From Croceicoccus marinus (GTDB taxonomy: Bacteria; Pseudomonadota; Alphaproteobacteria; Sphingomonadales; Sphingomonadaceae), in NCBI RefSeq assembly GCF_001661675.2, contig NZ_CP019602.1:1513501-1577500 (forward strand): a stretch of 64,000 bases of DNA, given 5' to 3'. Below, one piece after another: positions 1-8,563 of this stretch (its first letter is position 1; the number at the start of each line of letters is the position of its first letter). A model generated the notes under the pieces. The model saw only the letters and a program-made list of their open reading frames with translations, searched no databases and had not been told where the DNA came from. Position numbers and translations under genes: made by a program.

Positions 1-1416
1 ATCGGCACCGTAGGCGTCGGCGAGGCGACCATCCCCGCGATCAAGGGCTTCAATGCCATGCTCGACATTCCGGAGAACGAGTTTCTCCGCGAGACGCGCG
101 GCACCTTCAAGCTCGGCATCGAATTCGTGAACTGGGGGCGGCAGGGCGACCGCTATATCCACCCCTTCGGCGCGTTCGGCACCGATTTGCACGGCATTCC
201 GTTCCACCAGCTCTGGCTGCGCGAACATGCGCGCGGCGGCGGCGGAGACATCACCGATTTCTCGATGAGCGCCGCGGCAGCCGCCCTGGGCCGCTTCGGA
301 CGCCCCGCCGTGGGTGCCCGTCCCCCGGTGTCCGAAATCAATTACGCCTTCCACTTCGATGCTACGCTCTATGCCGCCTATCTTCGCAGGCTGGCCGAAC
401 GCCAGGGGGCGATCAGGCAGGAAGGCCGGATCGTCAAGGTCCACCGCGATGGCGAAAGCGGTGACGTGACCAGTGTCGAGCTGGAGGGCGGCAGGCTGGT
501 CGAAGGCGATCTCTTCCTCGACTGTTCGGGTTTTCGCGGCCTGCTGATCGAGGACGCGCTTGAAACCGGATACGAGGACTGGAGCCACTGGCTGCCGATG
601 GACCGCGCCATCGCCATGCCCACGGCCAACCGAAGCTCACCCGATCCTTTCACCCGCGCGACGGCCCATGCGGCAGGCTGGCAATGGCGCATACCGCTGC
701 AGCATCGCACCGGCAACGGCCACGTATTCTGCAGCGCCTTCATGCAGGAGGACGAGGCCGAGCGCATCCTGCGTGACACAGTGGAAGGCGAGGAACTGGC
801 CGATCCGCGGCTGATACGTTTCACCACCGGCATGCGGCGCAAGGCATGGAGCCATAATGTCGTGTCGCTGGGCTTGTCCTCCGGCTTTATCGAGCCGCTG
901 GAATCGACCAGCATCCATCTTGTCCAGAACGGGATCGCCCGGCTGTTCGGCCTGTTCCCGGAAAAGGACATCAGCCCCGTCGAGCGTGACGAATACAATC
1001 GCGGCATGCGCGAGATCTATGAGGATGTGCGCGACTTCATCATCCTGCACTACAAGGCGACCCAGCGGGACGATACCGAGTTCTGGCGCAGCGTCCGCGA
1101 CATGGACATCCCCGCCAGCCTGGCGCGCAAGATGGAGCTTTGGCGCCTGCACGGGCGTGTGTTCCGCGAAAATGCCGAACTGTTCACCCTGCCCAGCTGG
1201 GTGGCGGTGATGCTGGGGCAGAACGTGTGGCCCGAACGCTATGATCCGATTGCCGACACACTGGATGAAAACAGGGTGGCGCAGGCGATGGAGAAGATGC
1301 GCGCGGGCTATCGACAGACCGCGCAGCAATTGCCACCGCAGGAACAGTTTTTGCGCAGTGCCAACGCATGGGCCGTGTCGGACGAGATGCCGCTTTCGAT
1401 GGGGGTAGCGCGATGA
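1..1416 (+). CDS. Flavin-dependent tryptophan halogenase family protein (5' truncated by window edge)
   Basis: The frame is open from the first base, so about 40 residues, including the N-terminal GxGxxG FAD motif, lie outside the window. What remains starts inside the conserved GVGEATIP segment of flavin-dependent halogenases. It keeps the TFKLGIEF stretch that holds the active-site Lys of characterised enzymes such as PrnA and RebH, the WxWxIP signature (GWQWRIP) and the EPLESTSIH stretch with the conserved Glu. It is therefore probably catalytically competent. Its substrate cannot be read from sequence; relatives encoded beside TonB receptors act on indoles or have unknown substrates. The next halogenase starts inside its stop codon (ATGA overlap), so the two are translationally coupled. 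Confidence 0.9.
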   Translation: MGTVGVGEATIPAIKGFNAMLDIPENEFLRETRGTFKLGIEFVNWGRQGDRYIHPFGAFGTDLHGIPFHQLWLREHARGGGGDITDFSMSAAAAALGRFGRPAVGARPPVSEINYAFHFDATLYAAYLRRLAERQGAIRQEGRIVKVHRDGESGDVTSVELEGGRLVEGDLFLDCSGFRGLLIEDALETGYEDWSHWLPMDRAIAMPTANRSSPDPFTRATAHAAGWQWRIPLQHRTGNGHVFCSAFMQEDEAERILRDTVEGEELADPRLIRFTTGMRRKAWSHNVVSLGLSSGFIEPLESTSIHLVQNGIARLFGLFPEKDISPVERDEYNRGMREIYEDVRDFIILHYKATQRDDTEFWRSVRDMDIPASLARKMELWRLHGRVFRENAELFTLPSWVAVMLGQNVWPERYDPIADTLDENRVAQAMEKMRAGYRQTAQQLPPQEQFLRSANAWAVSDEMPLSMGVAR

Positions 1417-2948
1417 ACGGCGAACCTATCCGCAAGATCGTGATCGTCGGCGGCGGCACCGCGGGCTGGATGGCCGCGGCAGCAACTTCGCGCATCATGG
1501 GCGCTTTTCCGGGGCTGACGATCGAACTGGTCGAAAGCGAGGCGATCGGTACGGTCGGCGTGGGGGAAGCGACGATCCCGCAGATCATCTCGTTCAACAT
1601 GATGCTGGGGATCGACGAAGCGGAATTCGTGCGCGAGACCCGCGCGACCTACAAGCTGGGCATCGAGTTCGTCGACTGGCTGCGAATTGGCCACAGCTAT
1701 GTCCATCCCTTCGGATCCTATGGCATCGACATGCTGGGGATCGACTTCCACCATTTCTGGCTGCGCGGGCAGCGGGCCGGGCTCGATATGCCGCTGGACG
1801 AATTTTCCATCTCGGCGATGGCGGGAAAGGCGGGCCGGTTCATCCACCCGCGCAAGGACCAGCCGAATTCCCCCCTCGCCCGCATGGCCTATGCGTTCCA
1901 GTTCGACGCGGGGCGCTATGCCCGGTTCCTGCGAAACAGGGCCGAGGCGCAAGGCGTCATCAGGACGGAAGGACGCATAACCGAGGTCTTGCAGGACGGC
2001 GAAACGGGTTTCGTGACAGGCGTCAGGCTAGAAGACGGCAAGATCGTCGAGGGCGATCTGTTCCTCGATTGCTCGGGCTTTCGCTCGCTGCTGCTGGGAC
2101 AGACGCTGGGGGTCGGGTTCACCGACTGGAGCAAGTGGCTTCCCTGCGACCGCGCGATAGCCGTTCCCTGCAGCCTGGCGGGCGATAACGAGCCGCTGAC
2201 CCGATCCACCGCGCAGCCCGCGGGCTGGCAATGGCGCATCCCGCTGCAGCACCGCATCGGCAACGGCCATGTCTATTCCTCCGCGCACATGGAGGACGCA
2301 GAGGCCGAGGACATCCTGCACGCCGGTCTCGACGGGACGCCGCTGGCCGAGCCCAACCGGATCCGATTCACCGCCGGGCACCGCGACAGGATCTGGGAGA
2401 AGAACGTCATCGCGCTGGGCCTGTCGGGCGGGTTCCTGGAACCGCTGGAATCGACCGCCATCCATCTGGTTCAGAGCGGTATAGCGCGGCTGATGATCCT
2501 GTTCCCCTCGCGCGCGTTCAATCCGAAGGAGATCGAGCGCTTCAACCGCGACACCTTTGCCGACTATCTCGACATTCGCGACTTCCTGGTCCTGCACTAC
2601 AAGGCGACCGAAAGGGACGACAGCGAGTTCTGGCGCTATTGCCGCAACCTGCCGCCGCCCGACGGCCTTGCCGACAAGCTAGAAATGTTCCGCAGTTCGG
2701 GGCGTATCATACGGGAACACAACGAACTTTTTACCGAGGCAAGCTGGCTGGCCGTGATGGTCGGACAAGGGGTGGAGCCGTCGGGCTATCACCCCGCCGC
2801 TGCCCTGCTGGATGAGGATGAGACCCGCCGGCGGCTGAGCCATATTCGCCAGACCGTGGCGCACGCCGTCAGCCAGATGCCCACGCAGGACGAATATCTC
2901 GCCGGCATCGGCGGCGCGATCGCAGGCACCGATCGCATGCGCGCATGA
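1413..2948 (+). CDS. Flavin-dependent tryptophan halogenase family protein
   Basis: The protein has 511 residues. The ATG at 1413 overlaps the upstream stop (ATGA); the open frame runs further upstream but that part is not homologous. The FAD motif GGGTAG lies near residues 10-15 and GVGEATIP near 50. Lys81, Trp272/Trp274 of WxWxIP and Glu346 of LEST fall almost exactly where PrnA has Lys79, Trp272/274 and Glu346. The protein should use FADH2 supplied by a flavin reductase, which is not encoded in the window, to chlorinate or brominate an electron-rich ring. It lies between another halogenase and a cupin-like gene in a three-gene unit joined by 4-base overlaps. The natural substrate is unknown. 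Confidence 0.92.
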   Translation: MNGEPIRKIVIVGGGTAGWMAAAATSRIMGAFPGLTIELVESEAIGTVGVGEATIPQIISFNMMLGIDEAEFVRETRATYKLGIEFVDWLRIGHSYVHPFGSYGIDMLGIDFHHFWLRGQRAGLDMPLDEFSISAMAGKAGRFIHPRKDQPNSPLARMAYAFQFDAGRYARFLRNRAEAQGVIRTEGRITEVLQDGETGFVTGVRLEDGKIVEGDLFLDCSGFRSLLLGQTLGVGFTDWSKWLPCDRAIAVPCSLAGDNEPLTRSTAQPAGWQWRIPLQHRIGNGHVYSSAHMEDAEAEDILHAGLDGTPLAEPNRIRFTAGHRDRIWEKNVIALGLSGGFLEPLESTAIHLVQSGIARLMILFPSRAFNPKEIERFNRDTFADYLDIRDFLVLHYKATERDDSEFWRYCRNLPPPDGLADKLEMFRSSGRIIREHNELFTEASWLAVMVGQGVEPSGYHPAAALLDEDETRRRLSHIRQTVAHAVSQMPTQDEYLAGIGGAIAGTDRMRA

Positions 2949-3961
2949 CCACCCTCCCCCAGCCTGCCGCCATCGACGAGTTCGAGGGCAAGCTCGACGC
3001 CGAGCAGTTCGCGATCCTGCGCAAGGCGGGCCAGCCCGTGGTATTGCGCGGCCTGGTCGCGGATTGGCCTGCGGTCGCCGCTGCGTCCGGCGGCGACCGG
3101 GCGATGGCCGGTTACATGGCGCGCGAGCCGAGCACGCGCCCGGTCACGGCCATCGCGGCTCCGCCCAGCGAGGGCGGGCGATTTTTCTACACGCCCGACC
3201 TTTCGCAGCTGAATTTCAGCCGAGGCCAGGGCAGGCTGGAAGCGTTCATCGGCGATCTTATTACCGCGAGCGACCTGCCCGATGCGCCAGCGCTGGCGGT
3301 CCAGTCCGAAGACATCGCCGATCTGCTGCCCCGCTTCGCGGCCGAAAACCGGCTTGCGCTGCTGCCGCAAGTCAGGCCGCGGATCTGGATCGGCAACCGG
3401 ATACGCGTGGCGCCGCATTACGATCTGATGGAAAATGTCGCCTGCTGCGTCGCCGGGCAGCGCCGATTCACCCTGTTTCCGCCGGACCAGATCGCCAATC
3501 TCTATCCCGGCTCGTTCGAACTGACGCCTGCGGGTACGCCCGTCAGCATGGTCGACACGGATGCGCCCGATCTGGATCGTTTTCCGCGCTTCGAAAAGGC
3601 ATGGGCCGCGGCGCGGCAGGCGACGCTTGAGCCCGGCGATGCGATCTATATCCCCTATTGCTGGTGGCACGGAGTGGAATCGCTTGGTCCGCTGAACATT
3701 CTCGTCAACTACTGGTGGAACGAAGGGGAGCCCGAGGGGATCGGATCACCCTATAGCGCGCTGCTTCACGGCATCCTGTCCGTCCGGCATCTTCCGCCCG
3801 AAAAGCGGGCGATCTGGAAGACGATGTTCGACTATTACGTGTTCGAAGAGCACGGCGATCCGGTCGAGCACCTGCCGGTGCAGGCACGGGGCCTGTTCGG
3901 CTCCCCCTCGCCCGCGCTTTTCGCGCGGATGCGCGAGATTATCCGCGGCCTGCTGCGCTAG
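2945..3961 (+). CDS. Cupin-like (cupin_8/JmjC-type) domain protein
   Basis: 338 residues, with the ATG inside the upstream stop (ATGA). The protein has the double-stranded beta-helix pattern of JmjC/cupin_8 Fe(II)/2-oxoglutarate oxygenases: an HxD pair at His158/Asp160 (APHYDLMEN) and a distal His242 (WWHGVES), which together could bind iron. The stretch RRFTLFPPDQIANLYPG between them is nearly identical in the second cupin-like protein at 10078-11124. The family includes hydroxylases, but members in TonB-receptor/halogenase loci have no established substrate. Last gene of the plus-strand unit; its end overlaps the end of the convergent halogenase-like gene by 23 bases. Confidence 0.85.
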   Translation: MTTLPQPAAIDEFEGKLDAEQFAILRKAGQPVVLRGLVADWPAVAAASGGDRAMAGYMAREPSTRPVTAIAAPPSEGGRFFYTPDLSQLNFSRGQGRLEAFIGDLITASDLPDAPALAVQSEDIADLLPRFAAENRLALLPQVRPRIWIGNRIRVAPHYDLMENVACCVAGQRRFTLFPPDQIANLYPGSFELTPAGTPVSMVDTDAPDLDRFPRFEKAWAAARQATLEPGDAIYIPYCWWHGVESLGPLNILVNYWWNEGEPEGIGSPYSALLHGILSVRHLPPEKRAIWKTMFDYYVFEEHGDPVEHLPVQARGLFGSPSPALFARMREIIRGLLR

Positions 3962-5426
3962 CGCGCTGCACGATACTGGCCAGCCACTGCGCATAGGGGG
4001 GTGCGAAAGCCACCGCAGCGCGCGCCCGCTCGGCAAATTCCCGGGCCGCGGCGTCGCTGTTCACTGGCTGCGCGATCTGCATCGATCCCTCACCGAAACC
4101 CAGTGCCCTTAACAGCGCGGCAAGCTCCTGCCTGAGCAAGGGTGCTTCTTCCCAAAAGGGGATCCGGCCGCGGCGGCGCAACTGGTCGATGGTGAGGTCG
4201 AGGCGCTCCGAAAGCCCGGTTGCGCCAAACGGCTGCCTTGCGCGGGGCGCGGCATAGAAGGCGCCCAGGCTATCGCGCGCACCCTGGGCTATCAGCGCAG
4301 AGCGGCGGTTGTATTCGCTGCGCTCGACCGGCTCGGCCACCCTGCCCGGCAGCATTTCGAGCAGCAAGTCGATCTGGCGATGGGCAAGGTCGAGCGGCAG
4401 GCCCAGCAGCGGATGCAGCCTTGCGGCGGCATCGCCGATGGCAATGACATTGCCGATCCAGGCGCGGCATACGCAGCCCGGCTGCAGTTCCACGCGGCTT
4501 TCAATCTCGGCACCCATCGCAGCGCGAATTCTTTCGGGCGGCAGGTCGAGCGGCGCCCCCATCTCGAGCTGCAAGCCGTCGCGGCCCGCGAATTCACTCA
4601 GCCACCCTTCGTCCAGCAGCGTAATCCGGTCTTCCAGCGCGGCCATCGGCTGCCCCGGAACGGCCCGGTAGAGCGCGATCTTCGGCAGGATACCGCTCCA
4701 GTCCTCGACCGCATAGCCCGGCAAGCCCGACAGCAGGCGAGCTTCGCGGCCCGAGCAGTCGAGGTAGAGATCGGCGTCGATCCGCTGCCCGTTCGCGGCG
4801 ATCACTGCCCGCAGTTCGCCGCCGTCATCGATGTCGAGAGACGCTATGGCGCTGCTGACATAGCTAACGCCCAGCTGCCGGGCCTGGCCGATCAGCAGTT
4901 CGCGATAGGCTGCGGCATTCCAGCGCAAGCCATATTCGATGTTCGAGATGGGCGTGACCCGATCGGGGGGCGGCACCGCGAACCTGCCGTTCTGCGCCAG
5001 GATTTCAGCCAGCGATCCTGCAGACGGCGCACTCTCGCCCGGCCTTGCTTGGTCGCCCCATGCCTGCGCGAAGCCCGGCATGGCGGCCCGATCCGCGCCG
5101 CCGCCATAGGGCATGGCGCCATGGCTGGCTTCCTTGTTCCAGCCGAAAAGCCGGGTGACAAGGCGGTGGCTGCCCCCGGCCTGCAGGATGACAGCCTCTT
5201 CCGCTATGCCGAGGCGGTCGTGCAATCGGTTGGTGAAGGGCAAGGAGGTTGCCGCGCGGTCGGCAAGATCCGCCGGACCGGACGGCGCGCCCATGATGAC
5301 GATATCGCATCCCGGCATCGCGCGGCGCATGGCAATGGCGGCAAGCAGCCCCACCTGGCCGTCGCCCGCGACGACGATACGCCGCAACGGCTCGCGCGGG
5401 CCAGTCATCTCGCGCGGGCCAGTCAT
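3939..5426 (-). CDS. Halogenase-like flavoprotein, catalytic residues lost
   Basis: 495 residues, collinear with the neighbouring halogenases but strongly diverged. The N-terminal GxGxxG (GDGQVG, residues 21-26) is kept, so FAD may still bind. The GVGEATIP segment is replaced by AATSLPFT. The active-site Lys is Arg88 (SHRLVTRLFGW), no WxWxIP motif is present, and EPLEST reads HPLLGL, so both Glu are gone. It therefore probably does not halogenate; a partner, scaffold or different oxidoreductase role is inference. The first ATG overlaps the stop of the upstream halogenase (ATGA). A perfect 18-bp direct duplication repeats the start region (MTGPRE twice), so a second ATG lies at 5406-5408. It is the last gene of the minus-strand operon. 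Confidence 0.75.
   Translation of the reverse strand: MTGPREMTGPREPLRRIVVAGDGQVGLLAAIAMRRAMPGCDIVIMGAPSGPADLADRAATSLPFTNRLHDRLGIAEEAVILQAGGSHRLVTRLFGWNKEASHGAMPYGGGADRAAMPGFAQAWGDQARPGESAPSAGSLAEILAQNGRFAVPPPDRVTPISNIEYGLRWNAAAYRELLIGQARQLGVSYVSSAIASLDIDDGGELRAVIAANGQRIDADLYLDCSGREARLLSGLPGYAVEDWSGILPKIALYRAVPGQPMAALEDRITLLDEGWLSEFAGRDGLQLEMGAPLDLPPERIRAAMGAEIESRVELQPGCVCRAWIGNVIAIGDAAARLHPLLGLPLDLAHRQIDLLLEMLPGRVAEPVERSEYNRRSALIAQGARDSLGAFYAAPRARQPFGATGLSERLDLTIDQLRRRGRIPFWEEAPLLRQELAALLRALGFGEGSMQIAQPVNSDAAAREFAERARAAVAFAPPYAQWLASIVQRASAAGRG
5391..5426. repeat. Perfect 18-bp tandem duplication at a start codon
   Basis: The 18-mer CTCGCGCGGGCCAGTCAT occurs twice head to tail (5391-5408 and 5409-5426). 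On the coding strand each copy holds an ATG followed by codons for TGPRE, so the halogenase-like gene has two in-frame starts. Only the outer one overlaps the upstream stop codon. Confidence 0.95.
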
Positions 5427-6946
5427 GCCGCGCGCGCCAGGCGGGCCGCTTCGCTGCGCAGGTAATCCGCGTGGCCGGGCATGGCCGCCACCTCGTCATC
5501 GATTGCCTGTTTCAAACGATCGAGCGCGCCCCTGACGCGGACCGGATCGACCTGCGGAACTCTGGGATCATAGCGTTCGGGCAGCAGACCCTGCCCGACA
5601 TAGACGGCGATCCAGCTCGGCTCGAAGAACAGACCCTCGCCATATTTCTCGACCCGGCCGGTGTTGCGCCACAGTTCGATCTTGTCGGCCAGGCTGTCAG
5701 GCACCTGCATGGTCCGGACATGGTTCCAGAAGTCGGAATCGTTCCTGCGCGTGACGTGATAATGCAGGATCAAGAAGTCGCGGATCCGGTCATATTCCAT
5801 GTCGACCAGCCGGTTGAATTCGTCGCGATCGCGCTGCTCGATCCGTCCGTCGGCAGGAAAAAGCTCGATCAGATTGGTGATCGCCATCTGCGCCAGATAG
5901 ATCGATGTCGATTCCAGCGGCTCCAGGAAACCGCTTGCCAGACCCACGGCGACGACATTGCCCGACCACGACCGGCGCCGCCTGCCGGGCCGGAAGCGCA
6001 GGATGCGCGGATCGGCCAGCGGCTTGCCCCTGGCGGCCCCGCGGATCGCGTCGCACGCCTGATCCTCGGACAGATGGGCGCTGGAGAATACATAGCCGTT
6101 GCCCATGCGGTGCTGCAGCGGAATTTCCCACCGCCAGCCCGCCGGCATGGCAGTGGCGGTGGTATAGGGCGGCAAATCGTCACTCTCATGCGCGCAAGGC
6201 ATGGCGGCGGCGCGGTCGCAGGGCAGCCAATGGGTCCAGTCCTCCCACTCCTCGGCCATTTCCTGGCCAAGCAGCAACGAGCGGAAACCCGAACAATCGA
6301 CAAAGAGATCGCCTTCGATCCTTCGCCCGTCCTTGAGCAGAAGGGCGGCGACGTCGCCGCTTTCTCCATTGCGTTTGACGCTGGTGACGATCCCCTCATG
6401 CCGCGTGACGCCGATCGTCAGGCCGAACTGGCGCATGAACGGACCGAACAGGGTCGCGTCGAACTGATAGGCATAGCCGTAGGTAGAGCCGAGCGAACCG
6501 TCCTGCGCGGGCGGGCGGAACCGGTTTTCACGCGCCGCCCTGACCGCGAAGGAATAATCGCCAATGTCGGAACCGAGACCCAGTCGGCGCTGTTCCAGCC
6601 ACCAGTGGTGGAAGCCGACCGATTGTACCGCCTCGCCGAAGCCGCCGAAGGGGTGGATATAGCTTTCGCCGATTGCGCCGAAATCGCGGAAATCTATACC
6701 AAGCTTATAGGTGGCGTGGGTCGCCTTCATGAAGCTGGCTTCATCGATCCCCAGCCGTTCGACGAAACCCCGAATGTGCGGCAGGGTCGCTTCGCCCACG
6801 CCGACGATGCCGATGTCTTCGCTTTCGATCAGCTCGACCGTGACTTGCCCGGGCAACAGCCGCGCAAGCGAAGCGGCTGTCATCCAGCCCGCCGTGCCGC
6901 CGCCAAGGACGACGACACGCACGGGGCTGGATCCATCTTGTATCAT
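5423..6946 (-). CDS. Flavin-dependent tryptophan halogenase family protein
   Basis: 507 residues. The start ATG at 6946 is placed by homology: MIQDGSSPVR leads straight into VVVLGGGTAGW, the FAD-binding loop, while the longer open frame upstream is the shadow of the porter gene. Key positions are Lys81 (TYKLGIDF), Trp271/Trp273 (GWRWEIP) and Glu345 (EPLESTSIY), so it is expected to be active. It follows the sugar-porter gene after 47 bases containing a hairpin and overlaps the halogenase-like gene by 4 bases. Substrate unknown. Confidence 0.92.
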   Translation of the reverse strand: MIQDGSSPVRVVVLGGGTAGWMTAASLARLLPGQVTVELIESEDIGIVGVGEATLPHIRGFVERLGIDEASFMKATHATYKLGIDFRDFGAIGESYIHPFGGFGEAVQSVGFHHWWLEQRRLGLGSDIGDYSFAVRAARENRFRPPAQDGSLGSTYGYAYQFDATLFGPFMRQFGLTIGVTRHEGIVTSVKRNGESGDVAALLLKDGRRIEGDLFVDCSGFRSLLLGQEMAEEWEDWTHWLPCDRAAAMPCAHESDDLPPYTTATAMPAGWRWEIPLQHRMGNGYVFSSAHLSEDQACDAIRGAARGKPLADPRILRFRPGRRRRSWSGNVVAVGLASGFLEPLESTSIYLAQMAITNLIELFPADGRIEQRDRDEFNRLVDMEYDRIRDFLILHYHVTRRNDSDFWNHVRTMQVPDSLADKIELWRNTGRVEKYGEGLFFEPSWIAVYVGQGLLPERYDPRVPQVDPVRVRGALDRLKQAIDDEVAAMPGHADYLRSEAARLARAA

Positions 6947-6970
6947 GCAGATTACGTTAGAAGCTTGCAG

Positions 6971-6990
6971 CGGAAGGCACCAGCCTTCCG
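6971..6990 (-). other. Hairpin between porter and halogenase genes
   Basis: A perfect 8-bp stem (CGGAAGGC/GCCTTCCG) with a 4-base loop lies just after the porter stop codon. No T-run follows, so it is more likely a pause or mRNA-stability element than a true terminator. Confidence 0.5.
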
Positions 6991-6993
6991 GTC

Positions 6994-8421
6994 TTAACCT
7001 TCCATCTCTTCCAGTTCCTTGCCCTTGGTCTCGACAATGAAGCGCTGCACCAGGAAGAAGCTGATCACTGCGCATACGGCATAGAAGCTGTAGCTTGCCG
7101 CAAGGCCGATGCCGATCGCCATGACCGGGAAGGTCTGCGCGACGAGATAGTTGGCGAACCATTGGAAGAAGCCTGCCACGGCCAGCGCGCTGCCGCGGAT
7201 CTGGTTCGGGAACATCTCGCCCAGCATCACCCACATCACGGGGCCCCAGCTGACGTTGAAGAAGACCACGTACAGATTGGCCGCGATGACGGCTACCATG
7301 CCCATCTCGCTCGACAGCACGAGCGCACCCTCGGCATCCAGCGTGCCCTGGCTGAACGCGTACACCATCACGAACAGCGTCACCGACATGCCGGCCGAGC
7401 CGATCAGCAGCAGCGGCTTGCGCCCGATGCGGTCGATGACCGCGATGCAGATGAAACACGCCGCGATCGACACGGCGCCCGAGAAAATGTTGATCAGCAG
7501 GCTGTCACTCTCGTTAAAGCCGGCCAGCTGCCACAGCGTCGCGCCATAATAGAAGATGACGTTGATGCCGACGAGCTGCTGGAACACGGCCAGCATGATG
7601 CCGACCCAGACGATGGGACGAATGCCCAGGAAGCTCTTCGCTCCCGCAGGGGCAACAACGTCACGCAGGCTGGGGCGGTGGTCGCCGGAAAAGCTGTTGC
7701 GGATCTCGGTCAGCTTCGCCTTGGCCACGACTTCCCCGAACAGGCTGGTCAGCACGCCGAGTGCTTCGGTATCCCGGCTCTTGGCGACGAGATAGCGCGG
7801 GCTTTCCGGGATGAAGAACAGCGCGAGCAGGAAGATTGCGGCGGGCACGGCCTGCGCCAGATACATCCAGCGCCACGCCTGCAGACCGCCCCAGAAGACA
7901 TTGGTCGATTCGCCCGCAGCGGCGGCAAGAACGTAGTTCACGAGGAACGCCGCCGTCAGGCCTGTAATCACCATGATCTGCTGCACGGTCGTCATCCGGC
8001 CGCGAATATTGGCCGGTGCCACCTCGGATATGTAGGCCGGCGAGAGAACCGACGCCGCGCCGACGGCCATGCCGCCCGCGATACGGGCAATGACGAAGAT
8101 CGTGTGCGATTCCGAAAGACCCTGGACCAGCGCACCGATCAGGAACAGCAGCGCGGCAAGCCGCATGACGTTGCGGCGACCGATCGCGTCGGCCAGAGTA
8201 CCAGCGGCGAAAGCACCGATGAAACAGCCGATCAGAAGCGAGCCGACGGTGAAGCCCAGTCCGCCCTCGGTCAGCAGGAATGCCGACTTCAGGCCCGGCT
8301 GCGTCCCGTTTACTGCGCCGCTGTCATAGCCGAACAGCAATCCGCCAATCGTCGCGACACCTACAATCGCCGAGATCAGCGCAAGATTTGTGCCCCCGGC
8401 CTTATCCGTGTTGGTTCCCAT
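6994..8421 (-). CDS. MFS sugar porter family transporter
   Basis: 475 residues and about 12 predicted membrane helices. Sugar-porter hallmarks are GRR after helix 2 (residues 81-83), PESPRYL (205-211) at the end of the first half, QQLVGIN near 285, the second DRIGRK loop, and the C-terminal VETKG. It is a cytoplasmic-membrane, probably proton-coupled, monosaccharide importer. Its place downstream of a TonB receptor suggests the locus takes up a carbohydrate or glycoside. A good ribosome site (GGGAGAG) precedes the ATG. The leader carries a 12-bp LacI-type palindrome and a 9-bp-stem hairpin, so it probably has its own regulated promoter. The sugar is unknown. Confidence 0.9.
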   Translation of the reverse strand: MGTNTDKAGGTNLALISAIVGVATIGGLLFGYDSGAVNGTQPGLKSAFLLTEGGLGFTVGSLLIGCFIGAFAAGTLADAIGRRNVMRLAALLFLIGALVQGLSESHTIFVIARIAGGMAVGAASVLSPAYISEVAPANIRGRMTTVQQIMVITGLTAAFLVNYVLAAAAGESTNVFWGGLQAWRWMYLAQAVPAAIFLLALFFIPESPRYLVAKSRDTEALGVLTSLFGEVVAKAKLTEIRNSFSGDHRPSLRDVVAPAGAKSFLGIRPIVWVGIMLAVFQQLVGINVIFYYGATLWQLAGFNESDSLLINIFSGAVSIAACFICIAVIDRIGRKPLLLIGSAGMSVTLFVMVYAFSQGTLDAEGALVLSSEMGMVAVIAANLYVVFFNVSWGPVMWVMLGEMFPNQIRGSALAVAGFFQWFANYLVAQTFPVMAIGIGLAASYSFYAVCAVISFFLVQRFIVETKGKELEEMEG

Positions 8422-8434
8422 GAATCTCTCCCTT

Positions 8435-8458
8435 GCATCCGCAAATCCCTGCGGATGC
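8435..8458 (-). other. Inverted repeat in the porter leader
   Basis: A perfect 9-bp stem (GCATCCGCA/TGCGGATGC) with a 6-base loop lies between the operator-like palindrome and the ribosome site of the porter gene. It could form in the mRNA leader or be a second protein-binding site. Confidence 0.5.
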
Positions 8459-8463
8459 GGTAT

Positions 8464-8475
8464 GGTAGCGCTACC
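8464..8475. promoter_or_regulatory. LacI-type operator-like palindrome upstream of sugar porter
   Basis: GGTAGCGCTACC is a perfect 12-bp palindrome with the central CG typical of LacI/GalR-family operators. It sits 43-54 bases before the porter ATG. It partly overlaps a weak -10-like ATAGGT (8474-8479) that follows a TTGCTT (8496-8501), a position suited to repression. The same 12-mer recurs at the start of the TonB-receptor gene. No LacI-family gene is in the window. Confidence 0.65.
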
Positions 8476-8563
8476 TATGACGCAAACAACGGTGAAAGCA
8501 AGCCGTCTTGTTTGCGGCCTGCCGAGTTACCCTTCTGCGTCAAAATGCCTGAAATTGCTTCGA

